The notes under the pieces were generated by a model, which made no database searches, had not been told where the DNA came from, and saw only the letters and a list, made by a program, of their open reading frames with translations. The translations under genes and the position numbers were made by a program. From Calothrix sp. PCC 7716 (lineage in GTDB: Bacteria > Cyanobacteriota > Cyanobacteriia > Cyanobacteriales > Nostocaceae), in NCBI RefSeq assembly GCF_019977735.1, contig NZ_AP025018.1, positions 3,968,001 to 4,032,000 of the forward strand: a stretch of DNA of 64,000 bases. The letters are read 5' to 3'. Shown piece after piece: positions 6,974 through 16,007 of this stretch (positions are counted from its first letter, which is position 1; each line of letters opens with the position of its first letter).

Positions 6974-8947
6974 TTAAGCTATTAATAAGCGGGCTTTGTC
7001 TGCTTGTTCTTGAACGCTTTCTTTTAACCATTCACTTATAGCTTTGGCTAGTTTAATTGCAATAGTAGGGTCTTTTGTTAGGGTTTCGTGGATTTTTTGC
7101 TGTAGTTCTGGTTTCTTTGTTGTTGCTAGGTTATTAATGCGGGTGTCGGAGATGAAGTTGCGTACCCAACCTGGTATGTCAGTTTCTTTAACCAAAGATT
7201 CTCCGGCAAAGTATGCGACTATTCCTAAAATAGGCGCCAATATTCCCGCAAATAGTAGTATATGGAATAACCCTGCTAAAACGGCGCCTACTATTAACCC
7301 AACTAAGTGTCCTATAAACACCGAAAGTCCGGTTAAGTCATCGAACGATACCGATGTTGATACTTTCTCGGTTTGGTCACTTAAGTTTATTTCTTTAGCA
7401 TTTAATGTCCCTATTGGCAAGCTATATTTACGAGAAATTTCATCAGTTTGTTCACGAACTTCACTTTGTACTGTAGATAACCAGTCTAACAAGCAGTTTG
7501 TGACTTTCTGATTTCCTTCGCTTCCTGCTAACCAAGCTTTGGCTTTTTGTTCAATATCCGCTTCGAGTGCTTTTAATGTGATAATCTTACGCTGGCGCCA
7601 GTCTTTTATACTAGTCGTAATTACTTCATTAACTAAACCAGTTGCTAGTTCTTCTGCAAGTTTATCTAAAAATGTTGGTACGTAATTTCCCACAATATCT
7701 GTAAGTTCTTTGTCAAGAAATTGACTTATTTCTTTTACAAAACCAGATGTACGAAGATACACCCTTCCCCAACGTGCAAGTCCTCTTGCTATGCTAAGTT
7801 CAGGTTCTCCATCACGTTTACAAGACAGTTGCGGAAATACTTCTTGACACGTGTCTAATATAAAGTACATTTTAGATGCACTACCTGTAAGTAAAATAGC
7901 ACTTGGCTCAATATCTAATTCTGATAATTTTTTCTGTACTGTTAATAGCTGGTCAGTAAAAGCTTGGCGCCAACTGTTATTATCTAACTTAGCCAAGGGT
8001 TTATTTAAAATAACATCCATTATTTTGCCATTAACCAAAGGCATAAATTTATACTTACGCTGAATATCTTCACTACCGACATTTACAAAACTTTCTTCGT
8101 GTAGTTGAAAAAAGTTAAAATATTCTTCTTTGGCTTTGCGACAGCGTAACTCGCAACGGTTTCTATATATAGGATGCTGTTGAAATATCGCTTCTAGCTG
8201 TTCGACTTCTTCTAACTGCAAAATTTCACCTTCGCTGAGATGTTCTGCAAGGTGAATAATTTTTTCATTTCCTTGACGGTATTGACGGTGTAGTTCTAGA
8301 GTTAATTGTAATATTTCTTTGTCGATAAGCGAGGCGCCTAAATCATATCCAAAGTCAATAGGGGTATCAGCCATACCCTTAACCAGGGTATAATCGGTTG
8401 TTGAGGAACCTATATCAATAATTAATACAGATTTTTGGAGTTCTTGAATTGTAAATATACCGCTTTCTTTCGCGTGCATTAAAGCTGCACGCGATTCTTT
8501 GACGATGTTAGAATTGGGTAAAATCTCTGCTAAAAGCTGTTTGTAGGTGTTAATTTCTTCTTGCCACCATCCCGAAGGACAACCGATAAAAAAGTAATTT
8601 GTGTCGGAGGTTTGGATTTGTGTGGTAGAAATTAAGTGGTCATAGATGGCTTTTACAAAGTCTTGGATAGTCTTTTGATATTCTCTATCATCGAACCTGC
8701 GACTTTTGAATGCAATATCAAAGGTGTTAGCATCAGAGATTTGGAAAGCCATGTCACCTATCAGTGTACCGCGTGTTGGGTGGTTGGCGATAGCGGTTAT
8801 TTGACTTTTGCGGTTGTTGATTAGTAGACTTTGGGGGGTGTCTTGGTTATTTGCGCTGACCCAGGTGAGGGATGTTTCTCCGTGACCTAAGTCGAAACCG
8901 ATGATTTTTGTATTTAGGTAATCTTGCATGGTTTTTTTGGAAAGCAC
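6974..8947 (-). CDS. Hsp70/actin-like ATPase with C-terminal membrane segment
   Basis: 657 residues (ATG at 8929 is the likelier start; GTG at 8947 is the upstream alternative). The actin/Hsp70 ATPase core shows phosphate-1 FDLGHGETSL (near residues 18-27), phosphate-2 LIIDIGSSTTDYTLV (175-189) and an adenosine-motif-like LLTGSASKMYF. After about residue 410 there is no Hsp70 substrate-binding beta-sandwich; instead a helical region, a long hydrophobic hairpin (near 540-585, Gly/Ala/Leu/Ile-rich) and a charged helical tail. It would be an inner-membrane-anchored ATPase. It is the last gene of a leftward cluster after a glycine-rich membrane protein and a TPR protein. The function is unknown; a DnaK-like chaperone dedicated to membrane partners is one guess. 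Confidence 0.75.
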   Translation of the reverse strand: MLSKKTMQDYLNTKIIGFDLGHGETSLTWVSANNQDTPQSLLINNRKSQITAIANHPTRGTLIGDMAFQISDANTFDIAFKSRRFDDREYQKTIQDFVKAIYDHLISTTQIQTSDTNYFFIGCPSGWWQEEINTYKQLLAEILPNSNIVKESRAALMHAKESGIFTIQELQKSVLIIDIGSSTTDYTLVKGMADTPIDFGYDLGASLIDKEILQLTLELHRQYRQGNEKIIHLAEHLSEGEILQLEEVEQLEAIFQQHPIYRNRCELRCRKAKEEYFNFFQLHEESFVNVGSEDIQRKYKFMPLVNGKIMDVILNKPLAKLDNNSWRQAFTDQLLTVQKKLSELDIEPSAILLTGSASKMYFILDTCQEVFPQLSCKRDGEPELSIARGLARWGRVYLRTSGFVKEISQFLDKELTDIVGNYVPTFLDKLAEELATGLVNEVITTSIKDWRQRKIITLKALEADIEQKAKAWLAGSEGNQKVTNCLLDWLSTVQSEVREQTDEISRKYSLPIGTLNAKEINLSDQTEKVSTSVSFDDLTGLSVFIGHLVGLIVGAVLAGLFHILLFAGILAPILGIVAYFAGESLVKETDIPGWVRNFISDTRINNLATTKKPELQQKIHETLTKDPTIAIKLAKAISEWLKESVQEQADKARLLIA

Positions 8948-8958
8948 TGAAGTGCTTA

Positions 8959-9906
8959 TTACGAGGGTTTTGTGCTGGGTTCAAGAACGTAACCTGGTAG
9001 TAAGACGCGGTTATCTTTTACTAATGCGTGTTTTAGCGTAATATAGTCGGTAACTTCTGCATCCAAACTTGGCTCAAAGTAAAACATGTTTTGGTCTACA
9101 TTTGGTTGGTAGGTACGTGATTCAATTCCATGATGTCTTAAAATAGTTGCTGCTTGCTCTATCCGGCGCCTTACACTTACTGGTAAATGAATGTTATCAT
9201 TGAGTCCATCTGCCATTAAATCTTGCAGATACTCTAATAAGTCAAGATTATTCTCTATACCTTCCTTGGGTACTTTATCCTCGTTTCTATATCCTGCTAC
9301 TGTAATGTCGATTGACTGCAAAGCTTGATAAAGATAGTTTAGTAATTTATCTATATCTATATTTACCTCAGCAACAGCAGGTTGATTTATTTCTAAAGCT
9401 TGATTTTCTTTCTTTGGTTTTATAACTTGTGCTATCGTGCCTCCAGTTATACCACCTATTGCGGCGCCTATTAGTCCCCAATACCATCCACCTTCAACAA
9501 CTCCTGCCAAACCCCCAGCTAGCAAACTACTCAGCAATTCTCTACTTTGCTGTGCTTTTTGTATCAATGCTAACTTATAATTAGGCGCCGTAATTGCATT
9601 TTTTATCGGTGATACTAACTTTGTCGTTAATTCTGTAAAATTTGGTTGTGCTAATACATTATTTTCATCTATCTGAGGTTTGACTAATAATAATACACTT
9701 GTATATTGACTCAAAGATTGTAACAAAGTCTGTGCTAGACGTGCTTGAGGTGGTGTCAAGCTCTGCATATACTCACTATTAATATCTGTAAGTGCGTTAA
9801 TTTCTCGTTGAATAACCTTGACAGCGACTTCTGGCGCCGTGTTAGGTTGAAGCTGAGACTTTAATTTATCTTTTACTTGTTGGTAGTAGCTTATTAGTGT
9901 TGTCAT
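8959..9906 (-). CDS. Membrane-associated protein with glycine-zipper segment, Hsp70-operon partner
   Basis: 315 residues. The N-terminal half is helical, followed by a Gly/Ala-rich stretch LLAGGLAGVVEGGWYWGLIG then AAIGGITGGTIAQVI (near residues 128-163) resembling glycine-zipper membrane insertion. A soluble C-terminal part follows with a GYRNEDKVP motif and a RRIEQAATILRHHGIE region. Its end lies 11 bp from the start of the Hsp70-like gene, so the two are surely cotranscribed. By position it might be a nucleotide-exchange or membrane-tether partner of that ATPase; the C-terminal part is only loosely GrpE-like to my eye. No catalytic motif is visible. Confidence 0.7.
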   Translation of the reverse strand: MTTLISYYQQVKDKLKSQLQPNTAPEVAVKVIQREINALTDINSEYMQSLTPPQARLAQTLLQSLSQYTSVLLLVKPQIDENNVLAQPNFTELTTKLVSPIKNAITAPNYKLALIQKAQQSRELLSSLLAGGLAGVVEGGWYWGLIGAAIGGITGGTIAQVIKPKKENQALEINQPAVAEVNIDIDKLLNYLYQALQSIDITVAGYRNEDKVPKEGIENNLDLLEYLQDLMADGLNDNIHLPVSVRRRIEQAATILRHHGIESRTYQPNVDQNMFYFEPSLDAEVTDYITLKHALVKDNRVLLPGYVLEPSTKPS

Positions 9907-10057
9907 ATTTAAGATAAAGAAGGTGTTTTTATATACATAGTGCTTTTTATAATCAGATTAAATTATAGTCGTTTACTAGTTTAGGCGCCGACTCGTTTAA
10001 GATTGATGTTTAAATAGAGAATGATAATTAACGGTACTACTTTTGGATTATTTATAT

Positions 10058-10088
10058 GGAACGGGCAAGGATGCCCATTCCACAAGAG
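10058..10088. repeat. Dispersed 'GGAACGGGCAAGGATGCCC...CCACAAGAG' repeat
   Basis: A full-length copy of the family: GGAACGGGCAAGGATGCCCA then TTCCACAAGAG. The outer GGAA/TTCC and inner GGGCA/TGCCC pair as a hairpin. It lies between the TPR gene and the glycine-zipper gene of the same cluster. Confidence 0.78.
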
Positions 10089-10102
10089 TAGTTTCCATAC
10101 AG

Positions 10103-11944
10103 TTATAATTCTCGTTTATAATTTTCTAATAATTGTGGTAAGTAATCATAACCATCTACACCGATAACCGCAATAATTCTAGGACGACTTTGCGTTAACG
10201 CTTGTTGAAAACCATTCTCACCCAATTGTGATTCTAGTCTAACTAGTAACGATGCAGCTTTATGCCATTCGCGCGATGCAATTTGATTTAATAAGTACAT
10301 TCCTAACGAAGCAGTATACACGGCACGCTCAAAATTGGCGAGACTATAATTAGTTGCAGCTAAATGTGATAAATTTAATCCCTGTAAATATAAATCTCCC
10401 GCTACTTGTGCAGCTTGAAACCCTGCTTCTAAATTTGTGACAGCAAGTTGTAATTCTCCAATGACTTGATACGCTATTCCCAAACTACTCAAGCACAAAG
10501 CTTTACCCTGTATATCACCGAGTTGCTCAGATAATTTTAAACCTTGCTGTAAATAATTAATCGGCATTTCATAACTATCAGCTTCAGCGTCTTCTTGCTG
10601 TAAGTTCATGACTTCGCTGTAACCTAAATTAACTAGTGCGTTTTCTTCCCCTACTTTATCACCCGAAGAGCGACTCAATATTAACGCGCGCTGACTATAA
10701 TTTATTGCCTCACTATAATCTTTCTCTTCCACACAACTACGACTTAGATGGTTGAGGTTAGCTATCTCACAAATTCTATCACCCGCACTTCTTGCTATTT
10801 CTAACGCTTCGGTATGAAAACCTTTTGCACGCTGGTTTTGTCCCATCGCACGTTGTGAATATCCAAGTAACGTTAAAATTCTGGCTTTTTCTTGCGTTCC
10901 TTCAGCATTACGTAGTGGTTCGTCTAAATAATCTAAAGCATCACGTAAATAATTACCTGAAAACGACGCAAAAATCCCTCCATACAAAGGAAAATACTGA
11001 CGCTGAGAAAAAGTCCGTAATATTTGTATCATAATTTGCCAACAGCCATCAGTGTACATTTTAGAAATACTCTGAAAACCATTTGCGAGTAAACTCCAAA
11101 TTACGGCAAAAGTCAAAAACGTCGAAATCGAAAGTTTAGAACCTGCCTTAACGTTATATGGTTGCTGGTCGAACCAGTGAACTAACCCACGTTGAATATA
11201 TTGTAAAACTATAGCTAACTCTACCCAGTCACTTAATTTTAACGCACGTTGCTGTTCGGCAAATTCGATTGCTGATTTTTCTGCTGCTAAAGTCTTAAAA
11301 AGTGCTTGGGGTATTTCACTTTTTACGTGTTTTGCCCAAGTTGCCCAAGGACCACTTTCGGAAGGCGCCCCACCAAATCCCATTGTTTCTTGTCGTTCAT
11401 ACATCCAACTTACCAAGTTATCTTGGAGTCTTTGCCATGATGCAATGCCACGATTGACTCCATCATATATTTGTTGTAAATTAGAATCTGCCTGGGCGTA
11501 TTGTTGTAAAGACTTCGCCAACTGTTGAATTTGCTGGATGTTTAAGGGTTGCTTTTGATTCGGGTCAATAGCACGTAAAAATACACTTAGCTGTTTATCT
11601 GACTCTGCTGTAATAATTTCTCTAATTGCCGATGCTGTTACCGCACTCGCTTTGTTTTGTTCCTCTGCACGTTGCCATTGTGTTTGAATAGTTTTCATAG
11701 CACGTAGACTACGGGTTAGTTTAGCTTTTTTAAGCTCGTCTTTTTCGGAGTCAGCCGAAAGCTGGGTAGAACTAACTTGCTCCCCCAATATCATCTCAAA
11801 CACTTCCCCTGTATCAACACTAACTCCCTTGAGCAGCATTTGATAAACCTGCTCAACAGAACTAATCTTACCCTTTAACGTGGCTTCGACGATTTCCGAG
11901 ATTAAAGCCAGATATTTATCGCGCAATGATAGAGAGTCAGACAC
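10103..11944 (-). CDS. Tetratricopeptide-repeat protein
   Basis: 613 residues. The first half is helical and probably coiled (EIVEATLKGKISSVEQVYQM; many Gln/Glu/Lys), with a hydrophobic segment near residues 270-300 (LSISTFLTFAVIWSLLANGF). The second half consists of tandem TPR units with the usual G/A-Y-x-x-G signature and repeated A-x-x-x-A-L-x-I-A-R/S patterns (for example HTEALEIARSAGDRICEIAN and YSQRALILSRSSGDKVGEEN), as in LGN/GPSM-type TPR proteins. It would be a protein-interaction scaffold. It heads the cluster that continues with the glycine-zipper protein and Hsp70-like ATPase, 196 bp downstream across one repeat. Confidence 0.8.
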   Translation of the reverse strand: MSDSLSLRDKYLALISEIVEATLKGKISSVEQVYQMLLKGVSVDTGEVFEMILGEQVSSTQLSADSEKDELKKAKLTRSLRAMKTIQTQWQRAEEQNKASAVTASAIREIITAESDKQLSVFLRAIDPNQKQPLNIQQIQQLAKSLQQYAQADSNLQQIYDGVNRGIASWQRLQDNLVSWMYERQETMGFGGAPSESGPWATWAKHVKSEIPQALFKTLAAEKSAIEFAEQQRALKLSDWVELAIVLQYIQRGLVHWFDQQPYNVKAGSKLSISTFLTFAVIWSLLANGFQSISKMYTDGCWQIMIQILRTFSQRQYFPLYGGIFASFSGNYLRDALDYLDEPLRNAEGTQEKARILTLLGYSQRAMGQNQRAKGFHTEALEIARSAGDRICEIANLNHLSRSCVEEKDYSEAINYSQRALILSRSSGDKVGEENALVNLGYSEVMNLQQEDAEADSYEMPINYLQQGLKLSEQLGDIQGKALCLSSLGIAYQVIGELQLAVTNLEAGFQAAQVAGDLYLQGLNLSHLAATNYSLANFERAVYTASLGMYLLNQIASREWHKAASLLVRLESQLGENGFQQALTQSRPRIIAVIGVDGYDYLPQLLENYKREL

Positions 11945-12029
11945 AGCAAAAATATATATAGCAGCAATACAATTGTAGCTGCTGATAACCCAACAATCAT
12001 TATCTGAGATTGGCGCCTCTCTAACTCTT

Positions 12030-12058
12030 ATCTCTGTGTCTCTGTGTCTCTGTGGTAA
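12030..12058. repeat. 'TCTCTGTGTCTCTGTG...GTGGTAAA' repeat
   Basis: CTCTGTGTCTCTGTGTCTCT then GTGGTAAA, a member of the same dispersed family as 19900 and 20084. It lies between the TPR gene and the split kinase. Confidence 0.6.
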
Positions 12059-12070
12059 AAAAATATTTAT

Positions 12071-12337
12071 TTATGATATTGGGTTCCGTAAGACTCCACC
12101 CAACCTACAAACAGCACTAACTAACTCAGTGGGGTTAACGGGTTTAACGAAATGCTGCTGAAAACCTGCTTCTAATGCTTGTTTTTTATCTTCGTCATGT
12201 GCAAAAGCAGTTAAAGCAATAGCAGGGATACGCTGTATATCTCCAGGTTGACTTCTAATTTTGCGAATTAATGAATAACCATCCTCTTGTGGCATGGCGA
12301 TATCCGATAGTAATATATCAGGTTGTAACTGTAACAC
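12071..12337 (-). pseudogene. 3' part of a split hybrid histidine kinase (receiver C-terminus)
   Basis: The frame reads LQLQPDILLSDIAMPQEDGY, with the phospho-acceptor Asp in SDIAMP, then ALTAFAHDEDKKQALEAGF, and the conserved receiver Lys in HFVKPVNPTEL. It is the C-terminal two thirds of a REC domain. The first third is at the end of the kinase at 14415-15452 (ILIVDDDKDTRELLAQII). The two halves join in frame (…SEALSVL plus LQLQPD…) once the intervening TnpB element is removed. The apparent GTG start is a by-product of the break. Confidence 0.88.
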
Positions 12338-12340
12338 CTA

Positions 12341-14440
12341 CTAAAAAACCTGATAAAAACCGGTAATAACTTATAAAATCATTACCTTCACCAGTTACGG
12401 AGCCACGGTGACTGCCCCATTATTCCTAACCCTTGCCTCTTCTCGTTCAAGTGGGACTTGACCTTCAGTGGGATTTGCCCTTCCCTTTCTCCTACCCTCA
12501 GACTTCTTGCTACCTCCCGGCTTTCGCCTTTTATGGGTCTTTTTCTGAGATTCATTTACTAAGGAATCTAATAAGAACCGAAGTACGGTATCGAGTTGAA
12601 ACAACTGCGGTCTGCGGATACAAAATTTTTTCAGCCATGCCGAAATTTTTCGCCATCCTCCCGCAAATCCTCCATCCTTTGAATCCTCCGGTTTAAAGAA
12701 TGAAGAAAGAGTTTTTAACCAATTCTGGGGGATATACTCTTTGAAACCCAAAGCTCTTCTAGCTATTACCATAGCGGCGGAACTGGCACTATTCAAGCCA
12801 TATTTCGCCATATATTTTATCATGCCTATGACACTAGTCATAAACGGTGATTTGAATAATATTGCTATTCCATATTTTTCTGCTCTAACAACAAGATAAG
12901 AACGAAATTTATCATATATAAAACCTGACAGCATCCGATTATATTCTTTATTACCGCTATGCCTTAATTGATTCTTCTTTGTTAAAAAATCCAGATTTTC
13001 ACAAGCAATAGGGCATTGATAAATTCCTGCTAGTTTAACAATTTCACATACTATATCACGAAGTTTAGCTTGTTTCTGTCCAGTTGTTCCTGTTGGAATT
13101 GGAAAACTCAAAGCATTACGGCATCTATCGGGATTGCCATCACGTTTTATATAAATTACATCAATAGTTTCAGCATTTAAGTCAATTCCAATACAACCAT
13201 TATTTATATTAGAAATAGTCGGAACGTCTTGAACATAAGTAGTTAAATGTATATACCACTGGTCGTTTTTATGTTCACGTCGAAAGCATTGAACTGTAAC
13301 TGGCTTTCCTGCTTCTAATGCATAAAGCAAATTATGTTTACGTTGCCCAGATACCTCAAACTGAAGACTAACTGTTTCTCCATATTTCTCACGTAAAAAT
13401 CGTGGAACAGTAAAGATAACACTAAATATATCGTTGTTTATATAAAATATTTTAGCTACAGGATTATTGCCTAAAACTGAGCCTTTACCTACACTGTAGA
13501 AGTTTCCACCGCGCTTTTTCTGCCAATCTACACGCCATTGAGCGTGAGATGAATAACCGTTCTCTTCTAAATGATATTGAGCATTAAACAGCTTGGAACT
13601 GCCAAAGCATACATGTAATCTTTTAGCAAGTTCTAATTCTTGTTTTTCAACGCCTTTTAGCTCAAGTCTGCTAACTTTTGATTCTAACCCCATTAACCGT
13701 TTTGCAAACCCTTTCATATTTTTACGTGTTGGGTTTGCTAATTGTTGTTCCATTAGTTCGATTGTAGCGGCAACTAACTTCCAACCTGCTGTTAGGTCAT
13801 CATTTAAAGCTTTTATCCTCAAATCGCGCGCAGTTGTTAGCTGATCAAATGTTCCTTTTGCATCACTTGCCACTGAATCAGCCCATGCCCAATCAATATC
13901 AAATTTAGATTGAAAACTTTTTTCAATATCATCCTCTGATTGACCATTTTGTAGTGCATTTAATGCTGTACGCATTATTGACTGATATTTATCACCCCAA
14001 TCTGACAGGAATGAGTGATAAGGCAATTTCGCTTCAACCCCAATTCGTAATTGTGGAGTACGTGTACCGTCAGGATTTTTTGCTTTTGATTTATAGCGAT
14101 GTGTTAACTCACTCAATAATGATTTTGCCATATAATAACTGCTCGACCTACAGTTGTTTAATTATTTATATTTTAACAGATAATATTAATTTTTTAAACT
14201 ATATTTACAATTGTAATATTCCTTAATTTTTAAATTAACACAAAATAGTTAGTCTATGAATGAAGGCGCGTTTAGTAGAGAAAAGATAAATTATAATGAT
14301 TTTTTTATCAGTGTTAAATTGTTAAATTTGTTACATTTATTACATTTGTTACATGATTGCTATATAAATGCAGATTTTATAAATGCTCCGTATTTTAAGA
14401 AGTATTGGTAAGTATTAATACTTTTTACCGGATTTTAGCA
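12341..14440 (-). mobile_element. TnpB-only IS200/IS605-superfamily (IS1341-like) insertion
   Basis: About 2.1 kb separates the two halves of the hybrid kinase. It holds one gene, tnpB, with no Y1 transposase, so it would be mobilised in trans. The ends are approximate: the 12341 side carries AACCTGATAAAAACCGG, and the 14440 side has a perfect AAGTATTAATACTT palindrome (near 14409-14422). No target duplication is seen, as expected for peel-and-paste elements. No GGCGCC site occurs inside, unlike the flanking kinase genes, which fits recent arrival. Confidence 0.78.
12395..14131 (-). CDS. tnpB: TnpB-related RuvC-fold protein, RNA-guided nuclease family, divergent
   Basis: 578 residues, longer than the usual 350-450 of TnpB. 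RuvC-I is GIDLNAETID with its Asp (near residue 318), and RuvC-II is CENLDFL with its Glu (near 390). Two classical features are not found: the CxxC...CxxC zinc finger between RuvC-II and RuvC-III is absent, and the RuvC-III region reads YGLNSASSAAMVIARRALGF, where TnpB normally has D-x-N-A-A. The C-terminus is long, basic and low-complexity (KKTHKRRKPGGSKKSEGRRK). The family normally cuts DNA using an omega-RNA from the element's right end; this member may be catalytically altered. No tnpA partner is present. Confidence 0.82.
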   Translation of the reverse strand: MAKSLLSELTHRYKSKAKNPDGTRTPQLRIGVEAKLPYHSFLSDWGDKYQSIMRTALNALQNGQSEDDIEKSFQSKFDIDWAWADSVASDAKGTFDQLTTARDLRIKALNDDLTAGWKLVAATIELMEQQLANPTRKNMKGFAKRLMGLESKVSRLELKGVEKQELELAKRLHVCFGSSKLFNAQYHLEENGYSSHAQWRVDWQKKRGGNFYSVGKGSVLGNNPVAKIFYINNDIFSVIFTVPRFLREKYGETVSLQFEVSGQRKHNLLYALEAGKPVTVQCFRREHKNDQWYIHLTTYVQDVPTISNINNGCIGIDLNAETIDVIYIKRDGNPDRCRNALSFPIPTGTTGQKQAKLRDIVCEIVKLAGIYQCPIACENLDFLTKKNQLRHSGNKEYNRMLSGFIYDKFRSYLVVRAEKYGIAILFKSPFMTSVIGMIKYMAKYGLNSASSAAMVIARRALGFKEYIPQNWLKTLSSFFKPEDSKDGGFAGGWRKISAWLKKFCIRRPQLFQLDTVLRFLLDSLVNESQKKTHKRRKPGGSKKSEGRRKGRANPTEGQVPLEREEARVRNNGAVTVAP

Positions 14441-15452
14441 CCATAAATACGAGCAGTACAGATAATGCTTCAGAAGCAGATGCAGTAGTTGTCACCCTTG
14501 CTTCATACCCCTCAATTATTTGAGCAAGTAACTCCCGTGTGTCTTTGTCGTCATCCACTATTAATATATGTATCCCAGAAAGTGATGGAACTTCTTCAAC
14601 TTCATCTTGCTTGGATTTTTCTAACGATTCGTTTATTTCCTGACTAGGAATACTATATATAGGAAGCTCCACTGTAAATGTAGCACCTTTGCCGATACCC
14701 TCACTCTTCACGTTTACGGCGCCGTTATGCATTTCAACTAAATTACGCACTATTGCCAAACCCAAACCAAGACCATTGTGTGTGCGTGCTTTAGTGTTAT
14801 CTGCTTGACGAAAAGGTTCAAATACATGTGGCAAAAAATCGGCGCCTATTCCAACTCCTGTATCTTTAACTGTAAATTGAATAGAGGAATTAATTTGTTG
14901 CAACTCGACAAATATGTGTCCACCCTGCGGAGTCAACTTAATGGCATTATTGACCAAATTTGAAATAACTTGCAGTAACCGCGCTGCATCTGCCATTATT
15001 GTACCAACCGAGGCGCCGATTTTCGACTCAAGAGTAATGGATTTAGCTTGAACTCGCGGTTTAACATCTAATAAAACACTTTGAACAATCGGTACTATAT
15101 TAATTGGTTGTTTGTTTAAACGTAATCGATTTTGAATAATGCGCGAAATATCCAAGATATCTTCTATCAGCGTGTTTTGGAGATTGGCATTTCGCTCAAT
15201 AGTCTCTAAACCTTGCGCTAACTTGGTTTCATTTACTTTGCCACTTCTAAGTATTTTAGCCCATCCCAAGATTGAAGTTAGGGGACTGCGAAGTTCGTGA
15301 GATACAATCGCAATAAACTGGTCTTTAATACGGTTAGCTTCACGTGCTTCTCCTAAAAGCCTTTTTAACTCCTCTTTCGCAGTTGCTAACTCTGCCATAA
15401 CTCTAGAACGTTCCGTTTCACGTTGCTTAGATAAGCTAATATCTTCCATCAA
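14415..15452 (-). pseudogene. Hybrid histidine kinase, 5' part, interrupted by the TnpB element
   Basis: The HisKA H-box is SHELRSPLTSILGW (near residue 51), the N-box NLVNNAIKLTP, G1 DTGVGIG and G2 GLGLGLAIVR: a complete kinase core. It is followed by a receiver that begins ILIVDDDKDTRELL and is cut off after SEALSVL, where 10 foreign residues lead to a stop. No sensor domain is visible N-terminally, only a coiled coil. The kinase core could still be made and be active, but the phosphorelay receiver is lost. Before insertion the protein would have been about 440 residues. It lies 23 bp downstream of an Rcp1-type receiver gene. Confidence 0.88.
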
Positions 15453-15475
15453 CCCATTTAAAGGACTGTTGTTAG

Positions 15476-15922
15476 TTATATAGTGATTTGTGGCTTTTCG
15501 TTAAAAATTATCCAATGTAAGTTGAGAGTTTTAACTATTTCCACTAAATCATTAAAAGCAACAGGTTTGACTATGTAGGCATTTACACCTAAGTCGTAAA
15601 CATTGTTAATATCCATATATTCTTGAGAAGCAGTCAGAACAACAACAGGTAAGCGTTTGAGACCAGGTTGTTGTCGTAACCACATTAAAACTTCAGCCCC
15701 TGACCGACGTGGTAGTTTCAAATCGAGTAAAATCAGCACAGGTAGGGGATAACTATTACGGTCATTATAAGGCGCCTGTCCCGATAAGTACAGTACCGCA
15801 GTATCACCATCGTTAACAACTTGTAACGGGTTGGCAATTCCAGCCTTACGAACCGCGCGTTGCATCAACAAAACATCTTTAGGATTGTCTTCTACCAATA
15901 GTATAGTATCTTGACTACTCAT
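15476..15922 (-). CDS. Single-domain response regulator, Rcp1 type
   Basis: 148 residues, a stand-alone CheY-like receiver of the Rcp1 class often found next to phytochrome or bacteriophytochrome-like kinases. Acid pocket ILLVEDNPKD, phospho-acceptor in LILLDLKLPRRSG, Thr in VVVLTAS and Lys in AYIVKPV are all present. No output domain, so it acts as a phosphate relay or by protein contact. It is embedded in a leftward series of kinase genes (17562, 15995, this one, 14415) and probably relays between them. Confidence 0.9.
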   Translation of the reverse strand: MSSQDTILLVEDNPKDVLLMQRAVRKAGIANPLQVVNDGDTAVLYLSGQAPYNDRNSYPLPVLILLDLKLPRRSGAEVLMWLRQQPGLKRLPVVVLTASQEYMDINNVYDLGVNAYIVKPVAFNDLVEIVKTLNLHWIIFNEKPQITI

Positions 15923-15931
15923 TTATTCAAA

Positions 15932-16007
15932 GTTAGGAGTTAGAAGTTAGGAGTTAGGAGTATTACTCAGCACTCAGCACTCAGCACTCAGCACTCAGCA
16001 CTCAGCA
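15932..16007. repeat. Short tandem repeats: TTAGGAG-like units and six CTCAGCA heptamers
   Basis: 15932-15960 holds GTTAGGAGTTAGAAGTTAGG-type units; 15966-16007 holds six perfect CTCAGCA heptamers. Such heptamer repeats are a known trait of heterocystous cyanobacteria. The heptamer array runs across the stop codon of the next gene (15995), so the final residues Ala-Glu-Cys of that kinase are encoded by repeat. Confidence 0.92.

Noticed and set aside
7044-7511. Plus-strand open frame of 155 codons inside the Hsp70-like gene
   Set aside because: Shadow of the minus-strand ATPase; hydrophobic because it mirrors the membrane hairpin.
15932-16007. Possible CRISPR array
   Set aside because: Units are 7 nt in direct tandem without spacers; a heptamer tandem repeat, not CRISPR. 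No other array-like spacing was seen in the window.
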